Assembly (NCBI GenBank): GCA_022818135.1
Contig: JAFMSR010000014.1
Location: 38,715,191 to 38,779,190 of the forward strand
DNA: 64,000 bases
Direction of reading: 5' to 3'
Source of the DNA: Saxidomus purpurata
Lineage: Eukaryota; Mollusca; Bivalvia; Venerida; Veneridae
The translations under genes and the position numbers were made by a program. The notes below the pieces were generated by a model that saw nothing but the letters and a program-made list of their open reading frames with translations, made no database searches and was not told where the DNA came from. Position 1 is the stretch's first letter. Each line of letters begins with the position of its first letter. This document shows, one piece after another, positions 46,222 to 58,497 of this stretch.

Positions 46222-48323
46222 TATTACCCCGAAACGAAGTTTAGAGTGGTATATAGGAGTCACCCGGTGGTTGGTCAGTCGGTCGGTCGGTTGGGCGGGC
46301 GGTCGGTCCGTTGCATTTACCTTATCCAGAGCATAACTTGAAAACTACCAGTTGGAATTAAATACAACATCATACAATGGTCAAGCACATTGAGAGGAAG
46401 TGCAGTGCATAAGAACCATAACTCCATCTTGACTAATTACAGAGTTATTGCCCTTTGTTACTTTTCCTTGTCCGGAGCATAACTTGAAAACTACTGCGTG
46501 GAATTCAAAACAACTTCATACAATGGTCTAGCACAATGAGAGGAAGTGCAGTGTACAAGAACCATAACTCTTTCTTGACTCATAAGAGAGTTATTGCCCT
46601 TTGATACTTTTCTTTTTCCGCAGCATAACTTGAAAACTACTGGTTGGAATTCAATTTAACTTCATACAATGGTCAAGTACATTGAGAGGAAGTGCAGTGC
46701 TCAGGAACCATAACTCTATCGTGACTCATTACAGAGTTATTGCCCATTTTACCTTTCCTTGTTGCAGAGCATAACTTGAAAACTACTGGTGGGAATTCAA
46801 TTCAACTTCATACAATGGTCAAGCACAATGAGAGGGAGTGCAGTGTACAAGAACCATAACTCTTTCTTGACTAATTACAGAGTTATTGCCAAGAACAATA
46901 TCTCTATTTTAGTGTTTTTAGCTCACCTGGCACAAAGTGCCAGAGTGAGCTATTAGGATCGCATTCCGTCCGTCGTACGTCGTACGTCCGTCCACCATTT
47001 CCTTCAAACGACATCTCCTCTGAAACCACTGGGCCAATGTTGATGAGACTTTGCAGGGATGTTCCTTGCATGAAGCTCTATCAAACTTGTTCAAAGAATT
47101 CCATTCCATGCAGAACTCTGGTTGCTATGGCAACAAATAGGAAAAACTTTAAAAATCTTCTTCTCTGAAACCACAAGGCCTAGAGCTTAGATATTTGGCA
47201 TGTAGCATTGTTTAGTGGACCTCTACCAAGATTGTTCAAATTATGACCCCCGGGTCAAAATTGACCCCGCGCGGGTGGGCACTTAGTTTTTGCATAGGAA
47301 TATATAGGAAAAACTTTAAAAATCTTCTTCTCTGAAACCACAAGGCCTAGAGCTAAGATATTTGGCATGTAGCATTGGCTAGTAGACCTCTACCAAGATT
47401 GTTCAAATTATGACCCCCGGGTCAAAATTGACCCCGCACCGGGGGTCACTTAGTTTTTGCATAGGCATATATAGGAAAAACTTTAAAAATCTTCTTCTCT
47501 GAAACCACAAGGCCTAGAGCTAAGATATTTGGCATGTAGCATTGTCTAGTGGACCTCTACCAAGATTGTTCAAATTATGACCCCCGGGTCAAAATTGACC
47601 CCGCACCGGGGGTCACTTAGTTTTGCATAGGAATATATAGGAAAAACTTTAAAAATCTTCTTCTTTGAAACCACAAGGCCTAGAGCTAAGATATTTAGCA
47701 TGTAGCATTGGCTAGTGGACCTCTACCAAGATTGTTCAAATTATGACCCCCGGATCAAAATTGACCCCGCACCGGGGGTCACTTAGTTTTACATAGGCTT
47801 ATATAGTAAAAACTTTAAAAATCTTCTTCTTTGAAACCACAAGGCCTAGAGCTTAGATATTTGGCATGTAGCATTGGCTAGTGGACCTCTACCAAGATTG
47901 TTCAAATTATGACCCCTGGGTCAAAATTGACCCCGCACCGGGGGTCACTTAGTTTTACATAGGCTTATGTAGGGAAAACTTTAAAAATCGTTTTCTCTGA
48001 AACCACAAGGCCTAGAGCTTAGATATTTGGCATGTAGCATTGCCTAGTAGACCTCTTTAAAGTTTGTTCAAATTATGCCCCTGGGGTCAAAATTGACCTT
48101 GCCCGGGGGGATCATTTGTTTTACAAAGGCGTATATAGGAAAACTTATTTGGTATATAACATTATCTAGTGATCTTCCACCAGGCAAGTGGACTTGTACC
48201 AAGGTGAGCGATATAGGGCCATCTTGGCCCTCTTGTTTTTGCAAGGTATTCTGTTACTACGAACTTCCTCAGTTTATAAAGCAGTCTTTCGGGGGTATTA
48301 ATCACATTTAGTGATAGCTCTAG
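46222..48323 (+). mobile_element. Pearl/HINE-like element, family B, split by a family A copy
   Basis: Begins TTATTACCCCGAAACGAAG, (GGTC)n near 46280-46310, about four and a half 145 bp units to 46919, then the family A insertion (46920-48235), then the remainder (tttttgcaaggtattctg ... hairpin ATCACATTTAGTGAT, AGCTCTAG at 48323). The uninterrupted sister at 608-1770 shows the sequence across the insertion point: the flanks are continuous there (aagaacaatatctct...ttgcaaggtatt). Confidence 0.85.
46920..48235 (+). mobile_element. HINE-like element, family A, nested
   Basis: Complete: 5' hairpin AGCTCACCTGGCAC / GTGCCAGAGTGAGCT, then about eight 145 bp units, then the 3' hairpin GGGCCATCTTGGCCC with TCTTG at 48235. 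Ts on both sides. It lies inside the family B element. Confidence 0.85.
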
Positions 48324-48597
48324 TTAAACAAGGACTTTAAAAAACAAACAACAGGAAACAGGAAATGAGCAATAAACCTATTAGCTCTAAATAATCAATA
48401 CAATTTTACTAGACAGGGTCTTATAAAAAAGGGTTATAAAACAGTTAAGGGATTATACACCTGCAGTTTGGTGGTGGGTCACTTATGAATTAGTTTTAAT
48501 TCATTTTAAAAGCACCATCATTTCAACCTAGACATTTACTACTGATTTATACTCTTAGACAAATGAATAGTATACAGATGTTATTCCTAAATAAATG

Positions 48598-48985
48598 ATT
48601 CAGAAACGACAGTCTTACATTTCTCACGGCCAGATTTTAGTTGAAGTTGAACTTAATTTCCAGATATTAATGTTCTTCTGTTTAAAATTCATATTGTTGT
48701 TTCTGGCTTTATTACTGTATGTAACAGTGAACCACATCAATATGGACTGGTTCTGGCAACATGTACCCACTGTTACATTTTCTGAGTATCTTCGTATGCA
48801 AAGAAACAGCAGTCTTACATTTCTCTTGGTCAGATTTTAATTGAAATATCACATAATTTCCAGATTTTGATGTTTGTCTGCTTAAATATTGTTGTTTCTG
48901 GCTTGATAACTGTATGTAACAGGGAATCACATCAATATGGACTGGTTCTGGCATCATGTAACCACTGTTACATTTTCTGAGTGTA
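48598..48985. repeat. Tandem duplication of about 200 bp
   Basis: Two head-to-tail copies; both contain cagtcttacatttctc, tattgttgtttctggctt, then atcaatatggactggttctg and cactgttacattttctgag. Moderate divergence and small deletions in the second copy. No function seen. Confidence 0.75.
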
Positions 48986-49475
48986 CAGTAATGGAGTATT
49001 AAGATCAATCTTTGGTGTTATGATTATGACATATTTTGAGAATTGAATAAACTACAACGTATGTTTGAAGTGTATACTAGGAAATCCCATGACAATTAAC
49101 CCCCGCAGTAACAAACTTATGAATGAATGGTTTTTTATTGCGGATCGACTTCCCAATGTCGTATAGTGCGCATTTAAATCTTTGTACCAAAAATATTATA
49201 ATAAATATATGCATGAACGTCGGATCACACTGATGTGTGGCCTTCTCCTTGGTGGTTTCAGTCACCACTTGCATGGGGCTTTACCATGTCTGCAGAGACT
49301 TCAGCTCACAAAGCCCATTTAGTCGCCATCTATGACACACAGGACATATCACCCACGGTGGTTGCAATTTTGACACCTATGCATTAACCCCCAACAACAG
49401 ACACGATAGGGGTAGATAGGGGTAGATAGTAACAAACTACATTACCCAGAGGAGGTTAACAATAAATAACCATAA
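48986..49475. other. Nothing recognised
   Basis: AT-rich. A short duplicated phrase 'gataggggtagatagggg' occurs at 49406. No gene visible. Confidence 0.35.
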
Positions 49476-50895
49476 GGCCACACCAAATTAATAAGTTGGT
49501 CATCGGGATTGCCGCACGATTTTTTTTCTAAAACACAAAAAAATATTATTTTATTATTATTGGCTCCCGCCCGCACCATAAAAAAATAATCGATTATTAT
49601 TTTTAGGGTCGCTGTTGACAAAGAGCAAAGGAGTGCATTTTAACGTTTTTTTACTCCGTCCGGAAACAATATATTATAGTCACCCAAAGAACACCTCGGA
49701 ATATTCGTACTTAGGATGTCCGGTCACCGTGAATTGTGGTGACTGGACACGGTGTTTCGAGATGTCTGCATTTGGATCATGTCTTGAATTTTGGTTATAT
49801 TCTTTTACTGATTAACTTTTATTTATCGATACAAAAAAGAAATATGTTGATTCATTTCGAAAATTTCTGACTTTTAAGACTCCACAATCAACAACTTAGC
49901 ATGCTGTCGGATCGAAATAAACAACCCGGCAACACACAATCAATCTATTATTAGAGACAAAATTAATATATTTTAACTTCACAAGGAAAAGAATCCTACA
50001 CTTCCTCAAAACATTATCTATTCCAAACTTCATTGTAGAAGTTTTATAATCCGAAATTATCAGTTTATTGTCAAAAGCTACATGTACATGTTTCAAACCG
50101 TCAAAATATTTCTCTCTTTTTAATGACACGTGATTCACTAAGATCAAACAAACATGACAGTATCGGCGGCAGTCTTTGATCTCGTGACACTTGCGGCTTT
50201 ACCTCTATAATTAAAAAGTCTGGAGCTATCATTGCTTTTGTGTTGGAAAAATGTTTGAAATCGGCGAATCCGCGTAGGCGTCTGTCCGAAAATAGGTTCA
50301 CTTTTTGTATCGACTGTATTTTTAGCTAACAAAAAAGAGTTTCATACCTTAGACCCTCCCGTTTAACTTGTTGTTTGTTGAAGAGTGGATTTTAATACCA
50401 TTCTGTTAGTGTTACCAGCATATTTTGCCAACAGAATGTAATTTACCTTTGCTTTTTAGGCCTTTAATACCATGCTGACTACCGGTACATATTGTTGTCA
50501 TCTTAATTATTGTAGAACACCTATTATGATATCGTTTGTTGGCTCAAATAGATAGAAGAAAACTGCAAATGGAAAAAAACCCGCTTTGATAGTTACTGAA
50601 ACACACTATGTGTGTGCCAAAAAATCATTTATCTTAGCTGAAATAATAAATTTACCTGGATTGTTTATCCCATATAAGAAAATTTGAAAATATGTTGTCT
50701 TACATGCTAATATGAAGCATAAAGTTTGACATTTGCTATTAAATGTGAACAGAAAGGATATATATATTTCTTCGCTCTTCGCTCGCTCCAAAATTTCTTT
50801 AAAACAAAAAAAAATATTAATATTATATTTTCGCTCGCCGCCTCTAAGATTTTTTCAAGAAATCCCGATGACCAACATATCAATTTGGTGTGGCC
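49476..50895. mobile_element. Harbinger-like MITE, copy 2 (TSD TAA), with insertion
   Basis: Inverse orientation relative to copy 1. Ends GGCCACACCAAATTAATAAG and inverse, flanked by TAA (49473-49475, 50896-50898). The two halves align with 40384-41103, but about 705 bp of foreign sequence (about 49733-50438) lies between ggtcaccgt and atgtaatttacc. Confidence 0.75.
49733..50438. mobile_element. Insertion in the Harbinger-like copy
   Basis: Limits follow from comparison with the uninterrupted copy at 40384-41103. The segment 49900-50200 is matched in inverse orientation at 52190-52345 (gatcaaacaaacatgacag against ttttgtttgatcttagtg, and caaagactgcc-like blocks), so the insert belongs to a dispersed family. 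Its left edge forms a hairpin with the flank (gtccggtcacc / ggtgactggac). Class unknown. Confidence 0.55.
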
Positions 50896-50898
50896 TAA

Positions 50899-52371
50899 CA
50901 CAAAATGTTATTTTTTTATTATTTCTTATCAAAAGCTGGTTTAGATAAACAGCTCATGTTTTGCTCAAAGACTTCAAATTAAGCAATTAGGCCATCCTTA
51001 AAAATATGTTTGTTTGCCCTAACGCGACCGACTGATGAAAATCCTCCCGACTGACTTTTTTTTTACTCCCAAAAGCCAGAATTTTTTTTTATTTGCCGCT
51101 GATGAAACCGTTGCGTTTTTGTCATTTTCATCTTTCCAATATTACTTTCTGTATTTCTTTTTGTTAAATAAAGCTTTTAACAGCTTGTGATTCACCGTGA
51201 CCAGACACGGTGATTTGCAGTGTCCACTCCGCTGTTGAGAATAAAGAAATTGACAGCTGTTTTATTATATTTATTGAAGAATGAAATGTAGAATATAACG
51301 ATTTCTAGTAAGTACTTTTTAATTTTTATCCATTTAGTAGTTGTGCATCTCTTTATTTTAGCACCAAGGACCTGTGTATATAGGTCCGTGTTAGCACACA
51401 TCGCCGCCGCGGTATTTCCGTTGTGAATCGTCGCTAGAGTATCACTTTGTTAAAATTCATTATTTTTAAATAAATGTATTCTTTTTTACCTGAACTTAAA
51501 AGATTTATCACCATTTGTGTAGATTTAAAATAGTTATTCACGTAAACAATGTGTCGTAATTGGTCAACTTGGCATTTGTCACTCGCGGTGGGTGTGAAAA
51601 ATATATTACCTGTCGTAAAGCATGGCAAATTTAACTCGAACAATTGTAAAAATGTTTGCAAACCCAAGCTGTTTGACACAATTGATTGAGTAATAGAATT
51701 TCTAAAAGACAACTGTCAAATTTGAGCAAATATGCAAAGTCGACAAGCAGTGCATCGAAAGTGCATAAATATTTTTAAAACTATTATCCAAAGTTCGTTA
51801 ATTCGTAAATGTGAAAAAAGATTTCTCAATTTATATTTAAAAAGTTCCGAATGTTTCTTTACCGGCGGCAATATTTGATGTACCGCAAGGTTCAGTTTTC
51901 TGACCTCTCTTTGTCGCGACTTATGATTCCTTTTATATTTAATTTTTCGTACGGATTGTACGAACACAAACAACCGGAATATTACTGGAATACCCATGGA
52001 ATGTCGAAACCAATTCCTTGTTCCACTGAAGTGTACTTCCATGCTTGTTTGCAGCATTTCAGTGTGTACGTTTTTCTTCTGTCATTTACGATCGCCGCTA
52101 ATTTTTCAAAGCCGATTATTTCCAAGTAACAATTTACTTTTATTATCTTTTTCCCAATAAAGTAATTGTTACTGCAAATTGATTAAAAATCATAGATAAA
52201 TAAGCAGGTGTCATGAGATCAAAGAACGTCACACCGTTGTCCCATTTTGTTTGATCTTAGTGAGCACATGGCATTAAAAAGACTGAAATATTTCGACAGT
52301 TTGAGACATTGACAATAGATTGATAATTTTGGATTATTTAATCATTAGTTAGATAATGTAAGGTTTTTTTT
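50899..52371. other. Unassigned; right part resembles the 49733 insertion
   Basis: A palindrome TCACCGTG-accaga-CACGGTGA lies at 51191-51212. 52190-52345 is an inverse copy of part of 49900-50200. Several short frames occur on the minus strand (51434-51712, 51716-52057) but none has a recognisable domain. May be another member of the same unnamed family. Confidence 0.35.
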
Positions 52372-53059
52372 AGCTCACCTGGTACAAAGTGCCAGAATGA
52401 GCTATAAGATCACTCACCGTCCGGCGTACGTTGTACGTGGTACGTCCGTTAACATTTTCATTCAAACGACATCTCTGAAACCATCAATGTTAATGAAACT
52501 TGGCAGGGATGTTCCTTGCATAAAGCCCTCATAGTTATTCAAATAATTCCATGAAGAACTCTGGTTGCCATGACAACGGAAAGGAAACGCTTTAAAAAAA
52601 CTTCTACTCGAGAACAGGAAGGCCTAGAGCTTAGAATATTTAGCATGTGGCATTGCCTAGTTGACCTCTACCAAGATTGTTCAAATTATGATCCCGGGGT
52701 CAGAATTGACCCTGCCCAGGGGGAGGGGGGTCCCTTGTTTTACATAGGTAAATAAAGGAAAAACTTTAAAAATCTTCTCTGACACCAGAAGACATAGAGC
52801 TTAGATATTTAGCATGTGGCATAACATAGTAGACCTCTACCATTATTGTTCAAATTATGACCCCGGGCCGAAAATTAACCCTGCCCGGGGGTCACATGTT
52901 TTTACATAGGCTCATATAGGAAAAACTTTTAAAATCTTCTCTGACCCAGGGCCTAGAGCTTAGATATGTAACATGTGGCATTGCCTAGTGGACCTCTACC
53001 AAGATTGTTCAAATTATGACCCCAAAGTCAAAATTGACCTTGCCTGGAGGTCACTGTTT

Positions 53060-55733
53060 AGCTCGACTATTCGAAGAATAAGGAGGCTATTGCACTCGCC
53101 CGGGGTCGGCGTCGGCGTCTGCGTTGGTTAAAGTTTTTTATAAATTCAAATATCTTGAATACTATCAAAGGTATTGACTTGAAACTCAAACTATATGTTT
53201 ACCATCAACATCTACACCTGGGGAAACAATCCCCATACCTCTGTTTTGATTTTTGACAGATTTATGCCCCTTTTTAACTTAGAATTTTTGGTTAAAGTTT
53301 TTTATAAATTCAAATATCTTGAATACTATCAAAGGTATTGACTTGAAACTCAAAGTATGTGTCTACCATCAACATCTACACCTGAGGAAATAATCCCCAT
53401 ACCTCTGTTTTGATTTTTGACAGATTTATGCCCCTTTTTAACTTAGAATTTTTGGTAATTTTTTTTTGTAAATTCAAATATCTTGAATACTATATAAGGT
53501 ATTGACTTGAAACTCAAAATATATGTTTACCATCAACATCTACACCTGAGGAAACAATCCCCATAACTCTGTTTTGATTTTTTATCCCCCCGCCGAAGGC
53601 GAAGGGGATATTAGAAATGCCCTTCGTCCGTCCGTCCGTCCGTGCGTCCGTCCCAATTTTGTCCGGAGCATAACTCCAAAAGTACTTGAGCGATTTTCTT
53701 CAAACTTCATACACTGACAGAGCACATTGGGAGGAAGTGCAATGTGTAAGAACAATAACTCTACCGTGCCTACTTTTAGAGTTATTCCCCTTTTATCAGA
53801 TTTACTTGAAAAACTTTGTCCGGAGCATAACTCCAAAAGTACTTGAGGGATTTTCTTCAAACTTAATACACTGACATAGCACATTGGTAGGAAGTGAAGT
53901 ATGCAAGAACAATAACTCTACCTTGCCTACTTTTAGAGTTATTCCCCTTTATCAGATTTACTCTAAAAGTTTTGTCCAGAGCATAACTCCAAAAGTACTT
54001 GAGGGATTTACTTCAAACTTAATACACTGACATAGCACATTGGGAGGAAGTGCAGTGTGCAAGAACAATAACTCTACCTTGCTATTTTTAGAGTAATTCC
54101 CCTTTATCAGATTTACTTGTCCGAAGCATAACTCCAAAAGTACTTGAGGGATTTTCTTCAAACTTAATACACTGACGTAGCACATTGGTAGGAAGGGAAG
54201 TGTGCAAGAACAATAACTGTACCTTGCCTACTTTTAGAGTTATTCCCCTTTATCAGATTTACTTGTCCGAAGCATAACTCCAAAAGTACTTGAGGGATTT
54301 TCTTCAAACTTAATACACTGACATAGCACATTGGTAGGAAGTGCAGTGTGCAAGAACAATAACTCTACCTTGCCTACTTTTAGAGTTATTCCCCTTTATC
54401 AGACTTACTTGTCCGAAGCATAACTCCAAAAGTACTTGAGGGATTTTCTTCAAACTTAATACACAGACGTAGCACATTGGTAGGAAGAACAATAACTCTA
54501 CCTTGCCTACTTTTAGAGTTATTCCCCTTTATCAGATTTACTTTAAAAGTTTTGTCCAGAGCATAACTCCAAAAGTACTTGAGGGATTTTCTTCAAACTT
54601 AATACACTGACATAGCACATTGGTAGGAAGTGCAGTGTGTAAGAACAATAACTCTACCTTGCCTACTTTTAGAGTTATTCCCCTTTATCAGATTTACTTG
54701 AAAAACTTTGTCCGGAGCATAACTCCAAAAGTACTTGAGGGATTTTCTTCAAACTTAATACACTGACATAGCACATTGGTAGGAAGTGCAGTGTTCAAAA
54801 ACAATAACTCTATCTTGTCTACTTTTAGTCAAATAGAAAAATATCATACCTATACTGATAATGAACATTAATATAATTTTGCAAACCTTCTCTTCATTGC
54901 CTTATTCTTTTTCCACTTACTTGAAAACTGTACTCAGCATGACCATAACTATACGGCTTTTTAAGGATTTCCTCTCACCAAGTAAAATGTACGAAAGTAC
55001 AACCTTCAGGTAACTTTTTCCTGGCGGGGGGATTAACCATGTGTAACATGGCTCTTGTGACAGATTTATGCCCCTTTTTAACTTAGAATTTTTGGTAAAA
55101 GATTTTATAAAGTCAAATATCTTGAATACTATCAAAAGTATTGACTTGAAACTCAAAGTATGTGTCAACCATCAACATCTACACCTGTGGAAACAATCTC
55201 TATAACTCTGTTTTGATTTTTGATAGATTTGTGTCCCTTTTTAACTTTGAATTTTTTGTTAAAGATAGAATACTATCGAACGTATTTACTGTCAACATCT
55301 TCACCAATGTTTTTGATTTTTGACATATTTATGCCCTTTTTAACTTAGAATTTTGTCACAGTTTTTCCAGAGTAAAATGGAAATACTCAAAATGGCTTTC
55401 TTTTGAAATGTCATAGAATAATTATGCAGCATGAAGCGGTCATGCTTTTTTAATTCTATACATATCAATTTTGAAAAGTTACAAAATTATTCATGATCAA
55501 ATATACAAGGTCATGTATTTCTTTGAAATTATCCCCCCATCCTCCCTCCAGTTGGCTTGCAGAATCCAGAGGCTTTGAATGCAATGTACATTTACAAAGG
55601 TCTTTGAACAAGTTTCATATCTTTGACCTTAATTCTTATAGACAATTACACAATACTCCTGTTCTTAGACAAAAACCCCATTTTACCAACAAGCTTTCGA
55701 ATAGTCGAGCGTGCTGTCATGTGACAGCTCTTG
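53060..55733 (+). mobile_element. HINE-like element, GCTCGAC family, middle layer
   Basis: Ends are inverted (AGCTCGACTATTCGAA at 53060, TTCGAATAGTCGAGC at 55697) and the 3' end has a hairpin (GCTGTCATGTGACAGC) plus TCTTG at 55733. The core is 180 bp units with tttataaattcaaatatctt and catcaacatctacacctg. It is inserted in T-rich sequence of the family A host and itself carries the element at 53584-55057. Confidence 0.8.
53584..55057 (+). mobile_element. HINE-like element, GCCGAAGGCGAAGG family, innermost
   Basis: Starts ATCCCCCCGCCGAAGGCGAA, (CCGT)n at about 53625-53652, eight 145 bp units, about 190 bp of non-repeat sequence, and the 3' end GGCGGGGGGATTAACCATGT, a hairpin (CCATGT-gta-ACATGG) and CTCTTG at 55057. 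The host unit across the site (gattttt-gacagatttatg) is known from neighbouring units, so the insertion lies exactly between a T and its neighbour. Confidence 0.85.
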
Positions 55734-55931
55734 TTTTAATTATTTTAACAGTGGCTTATGTGGGGATTTTTTTAAAAATCTTCTCTGAAACCATAAGGCT
55801 TTGAGCTAAGATATTTAGCATGTGGTATTGCCAAGGGAACTTCTACCAAGATTTTCAAATAATGAACCCGGGATAATTTTGACCCCGCAGAGCGTTTGGT
55901 CACTTAATTTTATACATAGACCTCTATTAAA

Positions 55932-57426
55932 CATCTGAAAATAAAATAAATAAATAAAAAAAATAGAAAAGACCTACCTACCTATACCCACTGAAAAAAT
56001 TCTGGGTCGCGTTATATATATACGGCAAACAAACAATATTTTAAGGATGGCCTGGACTAGTTATCTTTAATCACTAAAATGTATTGTCTATTTATTATTA
56101 AGCTAAATCTACACCCTGATAAAATCTCCAGCGTTTGATTTTTTTTTTTTTTTGGGTACATCTTCATCATATTTTAAGGCATTTCATGTTAGTATAATTT
56201 GAGCAGGGATCAGGAAAACTGAAAATTTGCCGGTCTGGACCGATTTTCAACTTGCTGGACCGATTCATGTCACCAAAAGTTGCTTAAAAATCAGTCCGAG
56301 ATTTTTTTTAAAAAGTCATAAAATCGCTCAAATATGACAAAAGGAGTTGCTTGTGTAATTACACATAGTATCTGTGTTATTAGCACATATCCAATACCCC
56401 AATAAACGTGTCATGTTAATAACCCGCGGCGGTCTTTACCTAACTGGTCCTCGGGCGTCGCTAACACGTTATTGATTAAAGGATTTTATTAATGTGTTTG
56501 CAGCTCCGATTGACTATGCCGGACCGATTGTCTTTAGGCCGCTAATCATTACCTTCACTTTGCAAACATTACTGGTCATTATGGTTTAATTAAAAACGAT
56601 TCGGTCCACGTGTACTTTGATCGGTAAGAAAACAGTTGAAAGCGATTATTAAAAATAAAACCCAAGAGTTAACTTTTATACTCAAATAACTCAAATAGTG
56701 CCGGCTATATAATGTTTCATGTTCGGGCATTCAATGTCTTTCGATTTATTGTTGAAATGGCACAACGCAACATATTTGCGATGTTCAAAAAATCAAATGA
56801 CCGAAATGGCAAACCGGCTTATGATAATCGGGAGAATAATAACGAAACAAATAACCGGACCGGCAACCGGTAGTAAATGCTTCCGAAAGTTGGAATAGCA
56901 AGCCGAAATATAATGTTAATCGGCCTGGCAACCCGAGAGGCATAAAAACATAATTCAAAACGAAACCAGACGACAAAAATTTAATAGCCTATACCTGACA
57001 CATGGATTATTACAAAACTTTGTTGGGGTGACTTTGAACGTAACCAGTTCTAATCGAAATTGAACACATTTTCAATGATAAAATCGCATTAAAATTATTA
57101 TATTTATTTATGAAAACTGGCTCGATATTTTTCTTATTACTTAGAAATTCCGTTTCTTATTCCTTTTTGGCGAAAATTATGTAAAGTTTATCCCTTAGGA
57201 AATGGAACGCTCCACGTGAACGGCGCATTTATTTTATTTTATCGACTCGTGAGATTTACTAATCAATAATGAAAGAAGATAAACATTTTCGTTTTTGGAA
57301 ACATTTTGGAATCCAAAGGAGGCAACTAAATACTTTAACCGTTCCATTATCATGCACAACAATGGAAAGATGGTTGAAAAATATAGAAATCACGTACAAA
57401 TTTTTCATTTTTTTTCTATCATTTTT
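55932..57426. other. Unassigned region with a short protein-like frame
   Basis: AT-rich with a GC-richer stretch near 56420-56470 and repeated 'ccgg' near 56850-56930. The only protein-like part is listed separately (56757-56873). A frame from ATG 57269 (MKEDKHFRFWKHFGIQRRQL) runs about 50 codons before the next repeat and might be an exon, but has no clear donor. Confidence 0.35.
56757..56873 (+). CDS. Short frame resembling the N-terminus of a zinc-finger/hAT-type protein
   Basis: 38 codons: MAQRNIFAMFKKSNDRNGKP then AYDNRENNNETNNRTGNR and a stop. A basic start followed by a (L/I)FxxFxKK motif is common at the N-terminus of hAT-derived and zinc-finger transposon proteins in animals. Nothing recognisable follows, so this may be a remnant. 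Weak. Confidence 0.25.
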   Translation: MAQRNIFAMFKKSNDRNGKPAYDNRENNNETNNRTGNR

Positions 57427-58497
57427 AACCAGGTTTTCCGAAGGAAAAATCCTGGTTATTAGATTGAGGTATGTCGGCGGGCGGGCGGGCAGGCGTAAAC
57501 AATTTCTTCTGTGCGCAACTCCTCCTACATTTCTCAACGGATTTCAACCAAACTTTCACAGAAGTATTGTCATGAAGTGCCCTGGCGCATATTGTCGGGG
57601 TTTTGTGATTTGGTCATTTTTGACAGAATTATGGCCCTTTGTTTTTTCACATATGTAATTCTTCTGTGCGCAACTCCTCCTACATTTCTCAACGGATTTC
57701 AACCAAACTTTCACAGAATTATTGTCACCAAGTGCCCTGGCGCATATTGTCCGGGTTTTGTGATTTGATCATTTTTGACAGAATTATGGGCCTTTGTTTT
57801 TTTCCACATAATGTAATATATATAGAGAAATACTCTTCTGTGTGCAACTCCTACATTTCTCAAGGGATTTCAACCAAACTTTCACAGAACTATAATTGTG
57901 AACTAAAGAATTTTGAATATATAATGTTCTGCCCCTGGTCGTCCGTCCGTCCGTTAGCAATTATGTGTCTCCTTATTTAAGTATATATAAAAGGGAGAAT
58001 ACTCTGTTATTATAAAAGGGAGAATACTCTGTTATTACTGTCTATTTTTAGAATAGATTACCAGTCCTGTATACTTTGGAGTATTCTGTTACAGTAAGAT
58101 GACAAAATTTCTCATGAGACCAGCGGTTCAAACCCCACACAGAGCAAGTTTTTTTTTTTTTTTCTTTCTTTTCTTTTTTTTAATAATGTTTGCCTGAATT
58201 ATGGCCCTTTGCTTTTTTTCCACATATGTTATATATAGAAGAATACTGTCACGTGCCCACTTCCTCCTACATTTCTCAAACCAAACTCTCACTCAACTGT
58301 TGTCATCAAGTGCCCTCGTGCATATTGTCTGGGTTTTGTGTTTGGATCAATTTTGCCTGAATTATGGCCCTTTGCTTTTTTTCACACATGTAATATATAG
58401 AAGAAGACCTTTGTTTCTTTTTCACATTATGTATATCTACTGACTTTAAAAACACATTTGCGCTCGGCCAGCAGACTGGAAAATGAAAACCTGGTTT
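57427..58497 (+). mobile_element. HINE-like element with AACCAGGTTTTC ends
   Basis: Ends are inverted (AACCAGGTTTTCC at 57427, GAAAACCTGGTTTT near 58484). After the left end comes a (GGGC)n stretch (57477-57492), then four to five units with 'ctcctacatttctcaa', 'accaaactttcacagaa' and 'agtgccctggcgcatattgt', and pyrimidine runs near 58150. The pattern is again tandem core plus microsatellite plus inverted ends. Confidence 0.65.

Larger units (their letters stand above)
52372..55931 (+). mobile_element. HINE-like element, family A, outer host of a triple nest
   Basis: 5' hairpin AGCTCACCTGGTAC / GTGCCAGAATGAGCT, then family A units diverging from other copies, interrupted at 53060 and resumed at 55734 with the expected next unit phrases (ttaaaaatcttctctgaaac, tagcatgtgg, accaagattttcaaat). 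It fades out at about 55931 without the CTCTTG end. Confidence 0.75.

Noticed and set aside
40356..50948. Matching 60-79 codon frames in 40319-40673 and 50606-50948
   Set aside because: They belong to the two Harbinger-like copies, overlap each other on both strands and show no domain.
608..58497. CRISPR arrays as explanation for the regularly spaced repeats
   Set aside because: Units are contiguous tandem repeats of 130-180 bp without unique spacers, in a eukaryotic genome.
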